A DNA stretch of 64,000 nt from Sesamum alatum (taxonomy: Eukaryota > Streptophyta > Magnoliopsida > Lamiales > Pedaliaceae). The position numbers and the translations under genes are program-made. A model generated the notes under the pieces. It had not been told where the DNA came from. It did not search any database and worked only from the letters and a program-made list of their open reading frames with translations. Of the stretch, positions 12,501 through 23,410 are shown in pieces (position 1 is the first letter of the stretch; each line of letters begins with the position of its first letter). The stretch spans positions 21,371,395 to 21,435,394 of the forward strand of contig JACGWO010000004.1 in NCBI GenBank assembly GCA_034509735.1, given 5' to 3'.

Positions 12501-13323
12501 ATATTTTCCTATGTGGGTCACTTGTTGCTTGTTTGCAAGAATCAACTCAACCCTCTGAAGTAATTCAAGATGGACGGTGGTGTTGGCCTCAGACATTACC
12601 GGCCATACTCCTAGAGCTACAACAAATTTTACCACCTATCTAAGGAGATAGTGACAAGGTTATGTGGAGGAATGCTTCACGGAGTTATAGAAATTCTGAT
12701 GTAGTTCGACTCTTCCACCTGAGATCACAACCAATACAATGGATCTCTCTACTGCATGGCCCTCTAAAAATTCCAAGGAACACTTCTATTTTGTGGATGG
12801 CTATTCAAGAGAGATTACCAACCTTGGACAAAACCTTGGTTACTACAGTTCGACTCGTTTTGTATCTCATGTTCTTAGCATGTCCTTATAACGCATGATC
12901 ATTTAAGATTTTCAACTGCCTTTTGCTAGTGCATATATCAAAGATCATCTAAAGTACTATTCAGTGGAGGTGGCCAATGCTAAGTTCGTCTCAAGGGATA
13001 AAGTGGCCTGCAAGAAACTTTGTAATCGAGCTTTTCTTGTCAATACAACTAATAGAGCTTCGTTTGTCTCGTTAGTTTACTATTTATGGATAGAAAGGAA
13101 TATGAGGACATTTTAGCACATAACAAGGGATTCACAGGCCATAGTTAATTTGGTGATTGAGTAGAGTGGAATCGAATTAAACTATAGGCCGCATTCAATA
13201 GAAGTCTTGAAGGTGTATAAAACCTGGAGGATAGCCTCGGAGAGCCCATGAATTTGTAGATCTTGTTGTACTCTATACCTTTTATTTTAACGAAATATAT
13301 CTTTACCAAAAAATAAAAAAAAG
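9500..13323 (+). mobile_element. LINE-B: degenerate LINE (endonuclease, RT, zf-RVT, A-rich tail)
   Basis: The plus strand has endonuclease-start homology at about 9748 (VVSWNVRGLNKRD). RT fragments follow at 11040-11830: DDKAPGLDGY, ALIPKADPQ, FQLITCCNAIYKVISKVLVNRM, and a degraded FANDLLFSYKA at the catalytic YxDD position. A zf-RVT-like segment lies at 12660-12900 (IPRNTSILWMAIQERLPTLDK). The 3' terminus is A-rich (CCAAAAAATAAAAAAAAG, 13306-13323). Many stops and frameshifts show an old, dead copy. It ends exactly where similarity to the PAP upstream region begins, so it probably inserted into that region. The bases at 9500-9740 may be the ORF1 end. Confidence 0.7.
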
Positions 13324-13490
13324 AATAATTCCAAAATTATCTATATCAAGCCAACCACGTATATGGTATAGTTGGTTACTAGAACCACAACAAATTCTCC
13401 TGAAAAAATGAATTCTTTATAAATCTTCATAACTAATTTTTTTCTATGAGTAAAAGCAAATTGAAGTCTCTGAATCCGTCCTAAAACCCA
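13324..13490 (+). promoter_or_regulatory. Relic of a PAP upstream region
   Basis: This stretch parallels PAP2 upstream DNA at about 19845-20035 in the same orientation. Both contain GGTATAGTTGGTTA/GATATAGTTGGTTAG, then ACCACAACAAA/ATCACAACAAA, then CTCCT, and finally GAGTAAA..GCAAAT..GAAGTCTCTGAA just upstream of the PAP2 start codon. No PAP coding sequence follows. The similarity stops about 40 bases short of where an ATG would be, and LINE-C starts just beyond. Confidence 0.6.
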
Positions 13491-13974
13491 AAGAATTACT
13501 TATATCACTTCTATATATATATACATATCACTTTTTCTTTTTAGGTGTAAGCGATGATTGCATTAATGAAATAGAAAATATCCAACAAAAAGTTACAGCC
13601 TCAAACTAAGACTCTGAAATACCCATGCTGAACACTTAGCAGCAGAGCATGCACAGGCTCCAAAAAACATGACACTAACCTGCAGAGACTCCAAAAACAA
13701 GATCTAACACAGAAACCAAACTCACAAAATAGAAACCACCCTCAACACAACAACCAACAACACAAAATAGCAAGCAGACATATTACCTATTGCATCTTCT
13801 AGCTGTCTTATACCACTCCAACATTGTAATTGCCTCCTGCTAAGCACTCACCGGGTCCTGGTCCTGGTCCTTTCCCTCTATCATCTTTTGGCATCAGTGT
13901 TGCCAAATATTCCAAGCTAGCACACAGAACTGCACCTCTTCCTCCTTGGTCAGCTACTGCAGCACATCCAGTAC

Positions 13975-16900
13975 CTATTCCGTTGCCTTTGCACGCCTCA
14001 TCGAAATCCATCGCCAGGCAATATGTGACAAAGCCCACACTTGCCTCGCAAAGTGACAATCCAGCATGACGTGACGTGTGGACTCCACCTCCGCCCCACA
14101 CACAGAACAACCCACATCAATCCCTGCCTTCCGCCGTGCTAAACTCTCTAAGGTAGGAAGTGCTTCTATACATAGTTTCGACATGAATACTCCCACCTTA
14201 GGAGGCATCCGCAACCGCCATATAGCAGACTAAAGTGATCCCCTATCGCCGACCATGCTCAGATTCGACCCCGATGAAGTCGCCACTCTCCTGTCCCGCA
14301 TGCATATGGCTAACTGATACGCGCTCCTGACCATAAACTGCCCTCTTATATCCACCACTCATCCCCCTCCTCCCTCCGGCTCCTCTCCCGCAGCAACTCC
14401 CTCGCATCAACCATGCTTCGCCACGTTAGTTACGGTCTAGTACCTATCCCCGCCCCCCAAAATGAACCATTAAGAAAATAGTGTGCCCTTAACACACAGC
14501 CCAATAACGACTCTGGCCTCGTCACAACCCGCCACCCCTACTTGGCAAGGAGCACCAAGTTGAACTCCCTCAATTCCATAAACCCCAACCCCCCACCGGC
14601 CCTCGGCCGACACATCCGTCGCTATGCTACCCAATGCACCCTCCACTATCCCCGTCTATGCTACCAGAAGTCAGCCATCATAGTTTCAATCCCTCTAATT
14701 AGACTCCTCGGCAGCTGGAAACATGACAATGCATATGTGGGCAAGGACTGAAGTATTGGCTTGATGAGAACTCCCTTACCTGCTTGTGACAGGTATTTTC
14801 CATTCCACCCGTGTGTTTTGTCCCACACCTTCTCCTGGATGTTCCAAAACAGGGACCCCCTCGACCTTCCCGCCATCGCCGGAAGACCCACGTATCTGTC
14901 ATGATGCGCCACGAGTTGGACTCCCATCACCGCCGCTAAAAAGTACTTCACCACACCTAGGACCCCACCACTCACCACCATGCTCGACTTAGCCAGATTT
15001 ATCTCCTGCCCCGACGCCTGAGCGTAGATCCCCATAATCCGCCTTATTTCACCCATGTCCTTTACTGATGCCCCACAAAATAACAAGGTGTCGTCTGGAA
15101 ATAATAAGTGAGATATCCTCAGTGCTTTGGGTGCGATAGCCACTCCACGTAATTGGCCCTTATGCTCCGCCTCCTGAATCAAACAAGAAAATGCCTCTGC
15201 ACAGAACAGGAACAGATAAGGAGATAAAGGGTCCCACTGCCTGATCCCTCGTTCTGGTCTAAAGAAGCCAAACGGATCCCCATTAAGTGTAAGCGAATAT
15301 GACACTGTAGTAACCAATAACACAATAAGCTCCACAAAGCGATGATGTATTCCTAACCTAAGCAAAACACCCCTAAGGAACGACCACTCAACCCTATCAT
15401 ATGCTTTGCTCAAATGCAGTTTTAGGGCCACATTGCCTTCTTTAGTATGAGGGGACGTCCTAAGATAATGATTCAGCTCGAATGCTACCAGTACATTGTC
15501 AGTAATTACCCGACCCAGAATGAACGCGGATTGAGTCAGAGAGATTATACTATCCATCAACGGCTTCAACCGATTAGCAATACACATAGAAGCGATTTTA
15601 ACAACGACATTACATAGACTAATTGGCCTAAGTTGAGCTACTATTTCAGGAGACGCACACTTAGGAATAAGCACAATATGAGTGAAGTTCATCTTATGAA
15701 GGAGAATATGCTCATTAAGAATACGTACGACCGAACAAGTGACATCACTACTTACTATGGGCTAGAATTTCTGAAAGAATAATGGGGGCATGCTATCGGG
15801 GCCAGGGGATTTGAGAGGATATATACCATATACGGCTCGTTTGACTTCAGCAACAATGAAGGGCTCGGCTAGTGACCGATTCATCTCTGAGGTGACCCGT
15901 GGCTGAACGGATGACAATACCTCATTAAGGGCCGATTCGGATAGGTGGCTGGTCACAAAGATAGAGCGGAAGTACCTAAGCAGAATCCCCTGTAGCTCCT
16001 CCTCCTTGCTCCTCCACACCCCCGACTCATCCCGTAATTGTGTGATCAAGTTTTGCCGACGTCTAGTGGATGCCAATGAATGGAAGAACTGTGTATTGCT
16101 ATCCCCCTCCTTCAGCCAGTGAGCCTTACTCCGTTGTAGGCACTTCAGCCCTTCTCTAGCATTGTTTTCTTCTAACTTTTTACAAGCCTCCATCATCTCC
16201 CTATGCTCGGCTTCCTTCAGCTGGCCCCTTTCCAGATCCACTACCCAGGTTTCCAACCCCTTAATTTCCCTCTCTGCTTTCCAAAACACCTCTCGGTCCC
16301 ACTGCAGTAACCCCAGTCGGCATCCTTAAACCTTCCTCCATAACCGCATATGAGGGTCAGTCACCCCAACCGCGGCTTAGGCTTCCTCTACCACTCTGTC
16401 ACACTTTTCATACTGAATCCACTTTGCCTCGAACCTAAACTGGCGCTTCCTCCCAACTCGTCCTTCCCGCGGCTCCCACTGTACACGTAGTGCTAACATG
16501 TATAACCTGCGTATCCGGAAATCGCCCACACCATGCTGAGTTCCCACACACTTTGTCCAACCTAGCCCACACGGTCCTTGGCGCCTGCCTACAGTTACAC
16601 CAAGTGAACTTTGGTCCTCGGAAGCCATGATCGGATAAATCACTCTGTTGCAACGCGGTACAGAAATCAGTAATCTGCCACTCAGCTCGCCGACACCCGG
16701 TCTTCTCCTCCTATCGTAAAATTTCGTTGTAATCTCCCACGCATAACCATGGCGCGTCAGAGGGTCGACTTAACTTGATCAACCTGTCCCAAACCTCTTT
16801 CCTACAAGTGACCTTTGGCTCGCCGTAAATCCTGTGAACTGCCAATTCGCTGCACACCCATCCGAACTGACGTCAACGCCAACGTGATTCTGTGAGAATG

Positions 16901-17141
16901 ATTGAAGCTGAACAGTGAGCTCCTTATTCCAAAGCAACGCCAAACCGCCCCCCTGGCCCAGCGCTGGTACACAAATGCCAAACATATCCAACCGTGCCCT
17001 AACCCGCTCAAAACGACGCTGACCGTATTTTATTTCTGACAAGAACAGTAACTGAGGTCGAAGGTCTCGGGCCCATTCTCCAAGTTTACGAACTGTCGAT
17101 GCCGACCCCAAACCTCGACAGTTCCAAGTTATGGCACTCAT
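13975..17141 (-). pseudogene. LINE-C ORF2: endonuclease, reverse transcriptase, zf-RVT
   Basis: The start is MSAITWNCRGLGSAST (17141), the hallmark N-terminus of a plant LINE apurinic-like endonuclease, continuing as LLFLSEIK and GGGLALLWN. Frames at 16289-15762 (KSPGPDSMPPLFFQKF) and 15692-14661 carry the RT: LIPKC, RPISLCNVVVKI, ANRL, AFILGR, LSKAYDRVEW, ERGIRQWDPLSPYLF and the catalytic FPDDTLLFCG, where the usual FADD has Pro. A zf-RVT (VGCSVCGAEVESTRHVMLDC) ends near 13975. Stops near 16770 and 15760 break the protein, although the 343-codon RT block is intact. No RNase H domain was seen. Confidence 0.8.
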
Positions 17142-17489
17142 TGATCTCGGTGGGGCTGCGTGGTAGCCTCTGCCACTGAAATTACGACATCCTTCTCATC
17201 GACTAAACTCCACTTCAAAGGCCTTTCGCCAATCTGTCCCCCCCGCTTACGCTTCTCCTCCTCCCTACCCACACCTCTGCCCCCACGCCGGCTGCATGCT
17301 CCCCTTCCACCGCGTCCCCTACCTGCCGTCGCCATAAACACTATTGGCACAGTCACTAAGTCCTCTAATGTCACCCCCCGACTGTCCTCTGGCCCGCTAC
17401 AATTCTGCTCCCCCCCCTTCCCCTCCTCACTGCCTTGGATTCAAGGGATCTCGTCAGTCCCAACACTCTGTTCAGCCCCCACAACAAAA

Positions 17490-17770
17490 AGAGATGAGAA
17501 AGTCGAGATTATTTTATTGAAATGCAAGTTACCGTGGCCACTATTGTCAAACTCCACCGCCTCAACGTCGGCGTACTCCTCCCACAATACTGCTCGCCCC
17601 CTTCACCTCCATACTACCTTGGATTGAAGTGAGCTCGCCAGCCCCAACACTCTATTTAGCCCCGACCGCAAGAGGAGATGAGAAAGTCGAGATTATTTCA
17701 TTAGAAAGTAACTTACCGTGGCCACTACTATCAAGCTCCACTGCCTCAACGTCAGCGTACTCCTCCCCGG
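17490..17770. repeat. Tandem duplication at the end of LINE-C ORF1
   Basis: Two copies of an approximately 100-base block (GATGAGAAAGTCGAGATTAT ... GTGGCCACTA ... GTACTCCTCCC) lie about 184 bases apart. The same duplication exists in LINE-D at about 60590-60870, so it predates the arm duplication or is a family feature. Confidence 0.65.
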
Positions 17771-19225
17771 CACTGGCCTCCGAATTACCCCGACGCTCAC
17801 TATTGCCGGAGCCCTGTGTCGGCGTTCTAGCGGAATTATCAACCGGGGGAAAAATCGGCTCTGAAGAAGATCTCTGTACCGTCAAAGCAACAACTCCAGT
17901 GCAATGGGTGTGTGATTCAGATTGTGGCAATTGGGCCTTGTCCATTTTCTTGGGTCGGCCTCGGTCACTAAACCCTGGTGGTGGCCCAGCAGGGTCCAGT
18001 CCAGTTAAGCGGCCCAACCCCTTCCCCACGGGCCTGTTCAGCATGTTCTAGTCCAGCAGCTTCCCCCGGCCCAGTCGCCCTCGGCCCACCACTAGGCAAT
18101 TGTGGTCCAAGCTTCCTTGGTCGTAGCCTATTCTTATCTTCCCCCCACACGTTGGGCCCCTCAGAAGTGGCGACCTCTCCCTCCAAGCCCAGCCCTTCCC
18201 CTAGCCCAGTCCGCCCTATGTGCACCCTCCTCAATCCCATGTTCAAGTCTCCCTCATCCCTAGCCCCTGCCACCAGCTTCTCCCCAGCCCCCACCGCTAT
18301 CTTTCTTATCGCCGCCGTCGCTGTCGTTCCCACCACTTCCTCTTCCATCCGCAGTCCATCCTTCCCCCTGGAGAACCCCGCCGCAAATATGTCTGCCCCC
18401 CTCCTTTCCCACGAGCCGCCAGCCCCCACCTTGCTCCAAAACCGCCCCCAGCCCCCTCCACCCCAACCCTGCGCACCCTCCACCGCCCTTGTCGCCCTAA
18501 GCCACGCCCCATACGGCAATTCCTGCTCAAAGAGTTCCCCCTCTCCTCTCTCAATCCAACGAAGACAATCCCAGTAGATGTGTCCCAAGACTCCACAACG
18601 ATAACAAAAAGTGGGTAATTTCTCATATGTAAAAGCCACTGTGAGCTTGTCGCCATTTCGGGATCGAATTTTCATACGCCGTTACAGTGGTTTGCGGACA
18701 TCCAACATCACCCTGATGTGCAAGTGAGCCCCCCACATTTGCTGATATTGGTGTGGACCCCCCTCGAGAACCATCCCCAGTCGATTCCCTTTTGTTGCCC
18801 CCACCTCCCTTGTCATCAATCTCAAGGGAGCCCATGGATGCGTACATGAAACAAGCACTGATTCAATGGAAAATATATCGGATTGCACTCCGCATCAATC
18901 CGGCTTAGTATAATCAGATTACGATCGAATACCAATGGCCTGCTTTCAAGCACCCGATTCCTATCCGCCTCATGTTGAAAACGCAACGGAAACCGATTCT
19001 TGGTAGTAACCGCAGTTCCATCCCCCTAACCGGCCGTAGAATGTTCAGTAGTGTTGACTGCAGCACAACAAAACAAAACGACCGGGGTGTGAGTAGGCAA
19101 CCTACTAGCAAGAATCCTGCCTCTTTCTCCTGCCCTGCCCGCTCCTCAACCGATAAAGTAACTCCTCCTGCCTCCTCCTCCGTAAGTGCCAACGCGTTAT
19201 CCTTGCATTCCAAATCCAACTCCAT
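17652..19225 (-). pseudogene. LINE-C ORF1 (DUF4283-like, CCHC zinc knuckle)
   Basis: The frame starts at MELDLECKDNALALTEEEAGG and continues with frameshifts through a DUF4283-like half to the zinc knuckle CYRCGVLGHIYWDC (around 18600). A long Gly/Arg-rich then Pro/Ser-rich tail ends at ...SSPLAVGAK (17652). This is the RNA-binding protein of a plant LINE. It is broken by frameshifts near 18900 and 18675. The C-terminal coding end is tandemly duplicated: a segment at about 17490-17580 repeats 17671-17770. Confidence 0.7.
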
Positions 19226-19490
19226 CGTAGTCGCCCCAACGAGGTATTGTCACCCGCACGACCCCAAGCTCCCAGTCGTGACCCAGCCCCAGCCGCTCCC
19301 GCCTGCTACCTGCCACAGAAATTGTACAAAGGAACAACCCAAACGAGAGAAGTAGTAAGTAAAAGTACCGACACGAAACGACAACCTAACAGCACAACCA
19401 AAATCTACAAAACCAAAACAAAGTACGGCTCACAAAACAACAGAAGGAAGACATTCGAACTAGCGGCCGACAGATAACCCTCCAGCAAAG

Positions 19491-20055
19491 CACATGATAC
19501 AATCAGTAGATTCGTCCTTAGAAGTCAACAGTACTACAATAGTCCTAGAATATGAATGAATTTTTAAGATTAGAATTCTAATCTTGAAGATAGGATTTTG
19601 GATATATAGGTGGTTAATAATTGTTTTAAATAAATAAAAAATAATTAATTCCTAATTAATTAAAGTAGACGAGATCTCCAATTAACCATTGAGATTAATT
19701 TCTTGTTTCCAATTTAAAAATTCAAAATTAACAAAAATTAATATTTGATCAAAATTAATTACCTTAAATTGTCAAAAATACTGATATATATCCTATATAT
19801 ATAAATTAAATTATATTTTAAATATAAAGGATTATTCGAAGATTATGCATATCATCAAGGCAGCCAGATATATATCGAGATATCTGATGATATAGTTGGT
19901 TAGTAGAATCACAACAAACTCTCCTCTCCTTCTTCAAGAATACATAAGTGTTTTATATATAAATGTTGATGAGTAGCTCCTCTTTTAATTTGTATACGAG
20001 TAAAGAAAAAGCAAATAGAAGTCTCTGAAAATTAAAGCCTTTAGTGGAGTGCAGA
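19491..20055 (+). promoter_or_regulatory. PAP2 upstream region
   Basis: An AT-rich 565-bp stretch between LINE-C and the PAP2 start. A candidate TATA box, TATATATAAA, lies at 19954-19963, about 93 bases before the ATG. The region is mirrored almost exactly upstream of PAP3 and resembles the PAP1 upstream and the relic at 13324-13490. A minisatellite or other regulatory repeat was not evident. Confidence 0.5.
19954..19963 (+). promoter_or_regulatory. Candidate TATA box of PAP2
   Basis: TATATATAAA, 93 bases upstream of the ATG at 20056. The same string, inverted, sits at 58393-58402 before PAP3. The inference rests on position and composition only. Confidence 0.4.
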
Positions 20056-22188
20056 ATGTTCAGGTTTTGGATAGTATTTTGTTTGTGGGTGCAAGTTTGT
20101 GCAGTAGTGTGCATTAATGGTTGTGGGACTAGCAGTTATGTGAGAAAACCCTTTGCTTCTCATGATTTGCCAATTCATCACTTTCCTTCTCCCCCTGGAT
20201 TCAATGCTCCTCAGCAGGTTCACATAACACAGGGAGATCATGAGGGGAGGAGCATGATCATTTCATGGGTGACACCAGTGCAGCCGACCCCTAATGTGGT
20301 CACATACTGGGAAGCAGCAAACCCCAATTGTATTCACAAACAGGCTCATGCTAAGACAACCTATTACCGATACTACAACTACACTTCCGGCTACATTCAT
20401 CATGCCACTATTAGACGACTCAAGGTACGTTCGTTAACTTATAACGCTCTGTGCCTGCCGGCCTGCCATTATATATTCACACAACTCAATTCTTTTCTGT
20501 AAATTATCTACTTTCAGTATGACACTCAGTACATTTATGAACTGGGAAAGCACAACGAGACTCGAAGATTTTCGTTCACGACTCCTCCTCAAGTAGGCCC
20601 TGATGTTCCCTACACCTTTGGCGTTATTGGTGAGCGTATATCAGTTCATCGATTTATTAGTACATGAGTTATTATTGCTTCTCTTATATATATAGTATGC
20701 TTGTAATTGTATGCAGGGGACTTGGGACAAACATGTGACTCGAATCAAACATTGGAGCATTATGTGGCCAACCCAAAGGGCAAGGCTGTGTTGTTTGTTG
20801 GCGATCTCTCGTACGCTGACGATCATCCTTTCCATGACAATAGAAGGTGGGATAGTTGGGGTCGTTTTGTCGAGAAGAGTACTGCGTACCAGCCCTGGAT
20901 TTGGACAGCAGGCAATCATGAACTTGACTTGGCTCCTGAGATTGTAAGACTTCTTCTGTCTCAAATTGCAACTATTGATTGTTGTATTCTGTATTTTTGC
21001 TACTTCTTATGTGGGGAGTTGCTTTGTAGGGTGAAAATACTCCATTCAGGCCGTATTTGCACCGGTACTACGTTCCTTACAAGGCGTCGCAAAGCACGTC
21101 TCCTCTTTGGTACTCGATCAAGCATGCCTCAGCCTACATAATCGTCCTGTCATCGTATTCAGCTTATGGTAACAACTAACTAAGAATGTTATGTTATCAT
21201 TAATTTCAAGTTGTTGTTGACATCACGGAGTACAATCGTTCAAGAATGTTATAATTTCTTTTGTAAATGTTCAAGATTCATCCAATACATACATACACTT
21301 TGCTTCTTTAATCAGGTAAATACACCCCTCAGTACAATTGGCTTGAACAAGAACTGCCAAAAGTGAACAGAGCCGAGACTCCATGGCTGATTGTCTTGCT
21401 TCACTCACCATGGTATAACAGCAACAACTACCATTACATGGAGGGTGAAAGCATGAGAGTTATGTTTGAGTCGTGGTTCGTTAAACACAAAGTCGATCTC
21501 GTGTTTGCTGGCCACGTTCACTCTTATGAACGCTCGGTGAGTGAGTTTCTGATCATCGATCAATCAATGAACTTGTTACAATTAAACTTCTGCTTCATCT
21601 TTTTCATGCATATCTGCAGAAACGAATATCGAATGTGAAGTACAACATAACAAATGGACTAAGTACACCGGTTTGTGATGCTTCTGCTCCGGTTTATATT
21701 ACTATAGGTGACGGTGGAAACGTCGAAGGCATTGCAAACAAGTGAGACATTTATTTTTAATTCTCTCTCTCTCTCTCACACACACACGCATATATATACT
21801 GGATTGGACTTCCCATTGCAATTTATGTTGCATCATCTGTTCTATTTCACGTATATACGACATTGCGTGTATATAATTTTTGTACACATGGCGTGTGTGT
21901 ATGAAATGGAATGGAAGATACAATCAACAAATATACAAACTGCAAATGTTGATGTATATATCATGAAATCCGTGCAGCTTCACAGAGCCACAGCCTAGTT
22001 ATTCAGCCTTCAGAGAAGCTAGCTTCGGACACGCAATTCTTGAACTGAAGAACAGGACTCATGCACACTACACTTGGCATCGTAACCACGACGGCGAAGC
22101 TGTTGCAGCTGACTCTACCTGGTTCTACAATAGATACTGGTATCCACATGATGAAGATCAGCTCAGTAGCAGCACCACAATGTCTTAA
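20056..22188 (+). CDS. PAP: PAP2: secreted purple acid phosphatase, intact, seven exons
   Basis: Exons: 20056-20424, 20518-20629, 20717-20943, 21030-21168, 21316-21536, 21620-21741, 21978-22188. All introns are GT..AG with consistent phases. The joined length is 1401 bases (466 aa plus stop), the usual size of plant high-molecular-weight PAPs. The ATG at 20056 is chosen because it opens a signal peptide ([17 protein letters not shown]). An N-terminal fibronectin-like region leads to the metallophosphatase core with all five ligand blocks: GDLGQT, GDLSYAD, GNHE, LLHSPWY and GHVHSYER. Several NxT/NxS sequons (NYTS, NETR, NQT, NIT) fit a glycosylated secreted enzyme. It would release phosphate from organic esters in the apoplast or vacuole. 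It lacks the intron that splits PAP1 exon 1. An hAT element sits about 200 bases downstream of the stop. Confidence 0.93.
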
Positions 22189-22386
22189 CTCAACTGAGTC
22201 TTTTAACTTAGTTTTTCTGGTGCTGCCTGTAACTCTTCCCATAAGCACATTGATGTACATTGCTTTTTCTGCTGCTGTGGCTCTTCCCATAAACACATTG
22301 ATGTACATTGCTCACCCAAAAAAACACCAGAGCCTTTTAATGTTATGCTGGATCTTGCCGTTTTAGGAATTATTGCATATTTTCTA
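22189..22386 (+). other. PAP2 3' flank with a short direct repeat
   Basis: A block of about 33 bases beginning CTCTTCCCATAA and containing CACATTGATGTACATTGCT occurs at 22233 and again at 22281. This is presumably 3' UTR. The same repeat is mirrored after PAP3 at about 56050-56125. Confidence 0.5.
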
Positions 22387-22636
22387 CTAAATACCATGGT
22401 TCAATGTATCGGTATCGGCGATAATATCGGCGGGTATTGTTCCACATCGATCGCGGCGTATCAGGATATTATCGGGCGATACCAAGCAAACATGTTATAC
22501 AATGCTTAAAAAATTCCAAAAAAAATTAGTAAAATTATAAAAACAATAAAGCACCACAAACTACTATATAATATTACAAATCAAAAGTTTTCTAATATCA
22601 AGCATCGATAAATTACAAAAATGCTTACAAGCATGA

Positions 22637-23378
22637 TCAAAAGAAAGTGGATCGCCGATGGGGCTCAAAATGATCGGCATCATCATTGTCATCACTCCTC
22701 CTGTAATAATCATGTGAACTAGGTGAGTAATTATGACCGAAAGGCGTGGCGTAATAACCAACATTGATAACACCTGTCGGATGAGAAGGTATTCCATATA
22801 GAAAGTACATCACTGGTTGAGTTGGTATTACATAAGGGCCTTGTGGGAAAACACCTTGATACGGTAGATTGTAAGGCACTTGAGGAAGTGGCTGTGGTGG
22901 CATTACATGCTCCATGTTCTGGTTGTGATAGTCTGAACCTTGATAGTATGTACTAGTACCATTACTATGAGAGGATTCTATAACTGAATGTCGATTACTT
23001 TCACCAAGGCTATCTGTAGTGCTTACATGATTTCTTCTTCTAGCCCGAGATCTCCCACTATGTGTACTTGTTGATGACCCCTGATGTCCTTGCAATTGGT
23101 GTGGTCTGTAGTAATCAATTTCCAAATTCTGCATAGAGTACTGGAGGTCAGGCTGCCTTCTACCATGTCTTTGTAATTGAGAATCATCATATTGATTGGG
23201 GAAATCCGACAAATTGGGTAGGAACCGACGTTGATTCTCAATTCTAGGGCGATAGCCATGGTCTGTGTCTTGAGTTGCATAGTAATTTTCGTCTCATTCA
23301 GCCCATGTCATGCCATGACTTTATTGGGTATCTTTGTGCCTAGTTCCATCTCCATCATTGTCATCCTCGTCATCATCG

Positions 23379-23410
<32 letters not shown>

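Larger units (their letters stand above)
13532..19490 (-). mobile_element. LINE-C: near full-length L1-type LINE (left palindrome arm)
   Basis: A minus-strand element of about 5.96 kb. The order is 5' UTR (from about 19490), ORF1 (19225-17652), ORF2 (17141 to about 13950) and a 3' UTR. It closes with an A-rich tail that appears as CTTTTTCTTTTTA at 13531-13543. Its inverted copy is LINE-D at 58870-64000. Both carry lesions, mostly at different positions. The 5' end is set by the end of ORF1-leader features and is approximate. I could not see a convincing target-site duplication. It lies 5' of PAP2, between a PAP promoter relic and the PAP2 promoter. Confidence 0.85.

Noticed and set aside
13505..13535. 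Target-site duplication of LINE-C (ACATATCAC against ACATGATAC near 19491)
   Set aside because: The match is short with mismatches in AT-rich DNA and is not convincing.
17160..18620. Long plus-strand Pro/Ser-rich open frames opposite LINE-C ORF1
   Set aside because: They are antisense shadows of a GC-rich gag-like tail, and the same shadows appear opposite LINE-D.
19500..20055. A PHR1 (P1BS, GNATATNC) phosphate-starvation element upstream of PAP2
   Set aside because: Several ATAT-containing words come close (for example GCATATCA), but I found no exact match by eye.
20044..20055. An upstream GTG-initiated start for PAP2 at 20044
   Set aside because: Plant nuclear genes use ATG, and the ATG at 20056 directly opens a good signal peptide.
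22637..23212. The Tyr/Pro-rich 191-codon frame (also 55146-55721) as an independent host gene
   Set aside because: It lies inside both hAT copies, co-linear with the transposase and ending at the element terminus, so it is best read as the hAT protein C-terminus or an hAT cargo exon.
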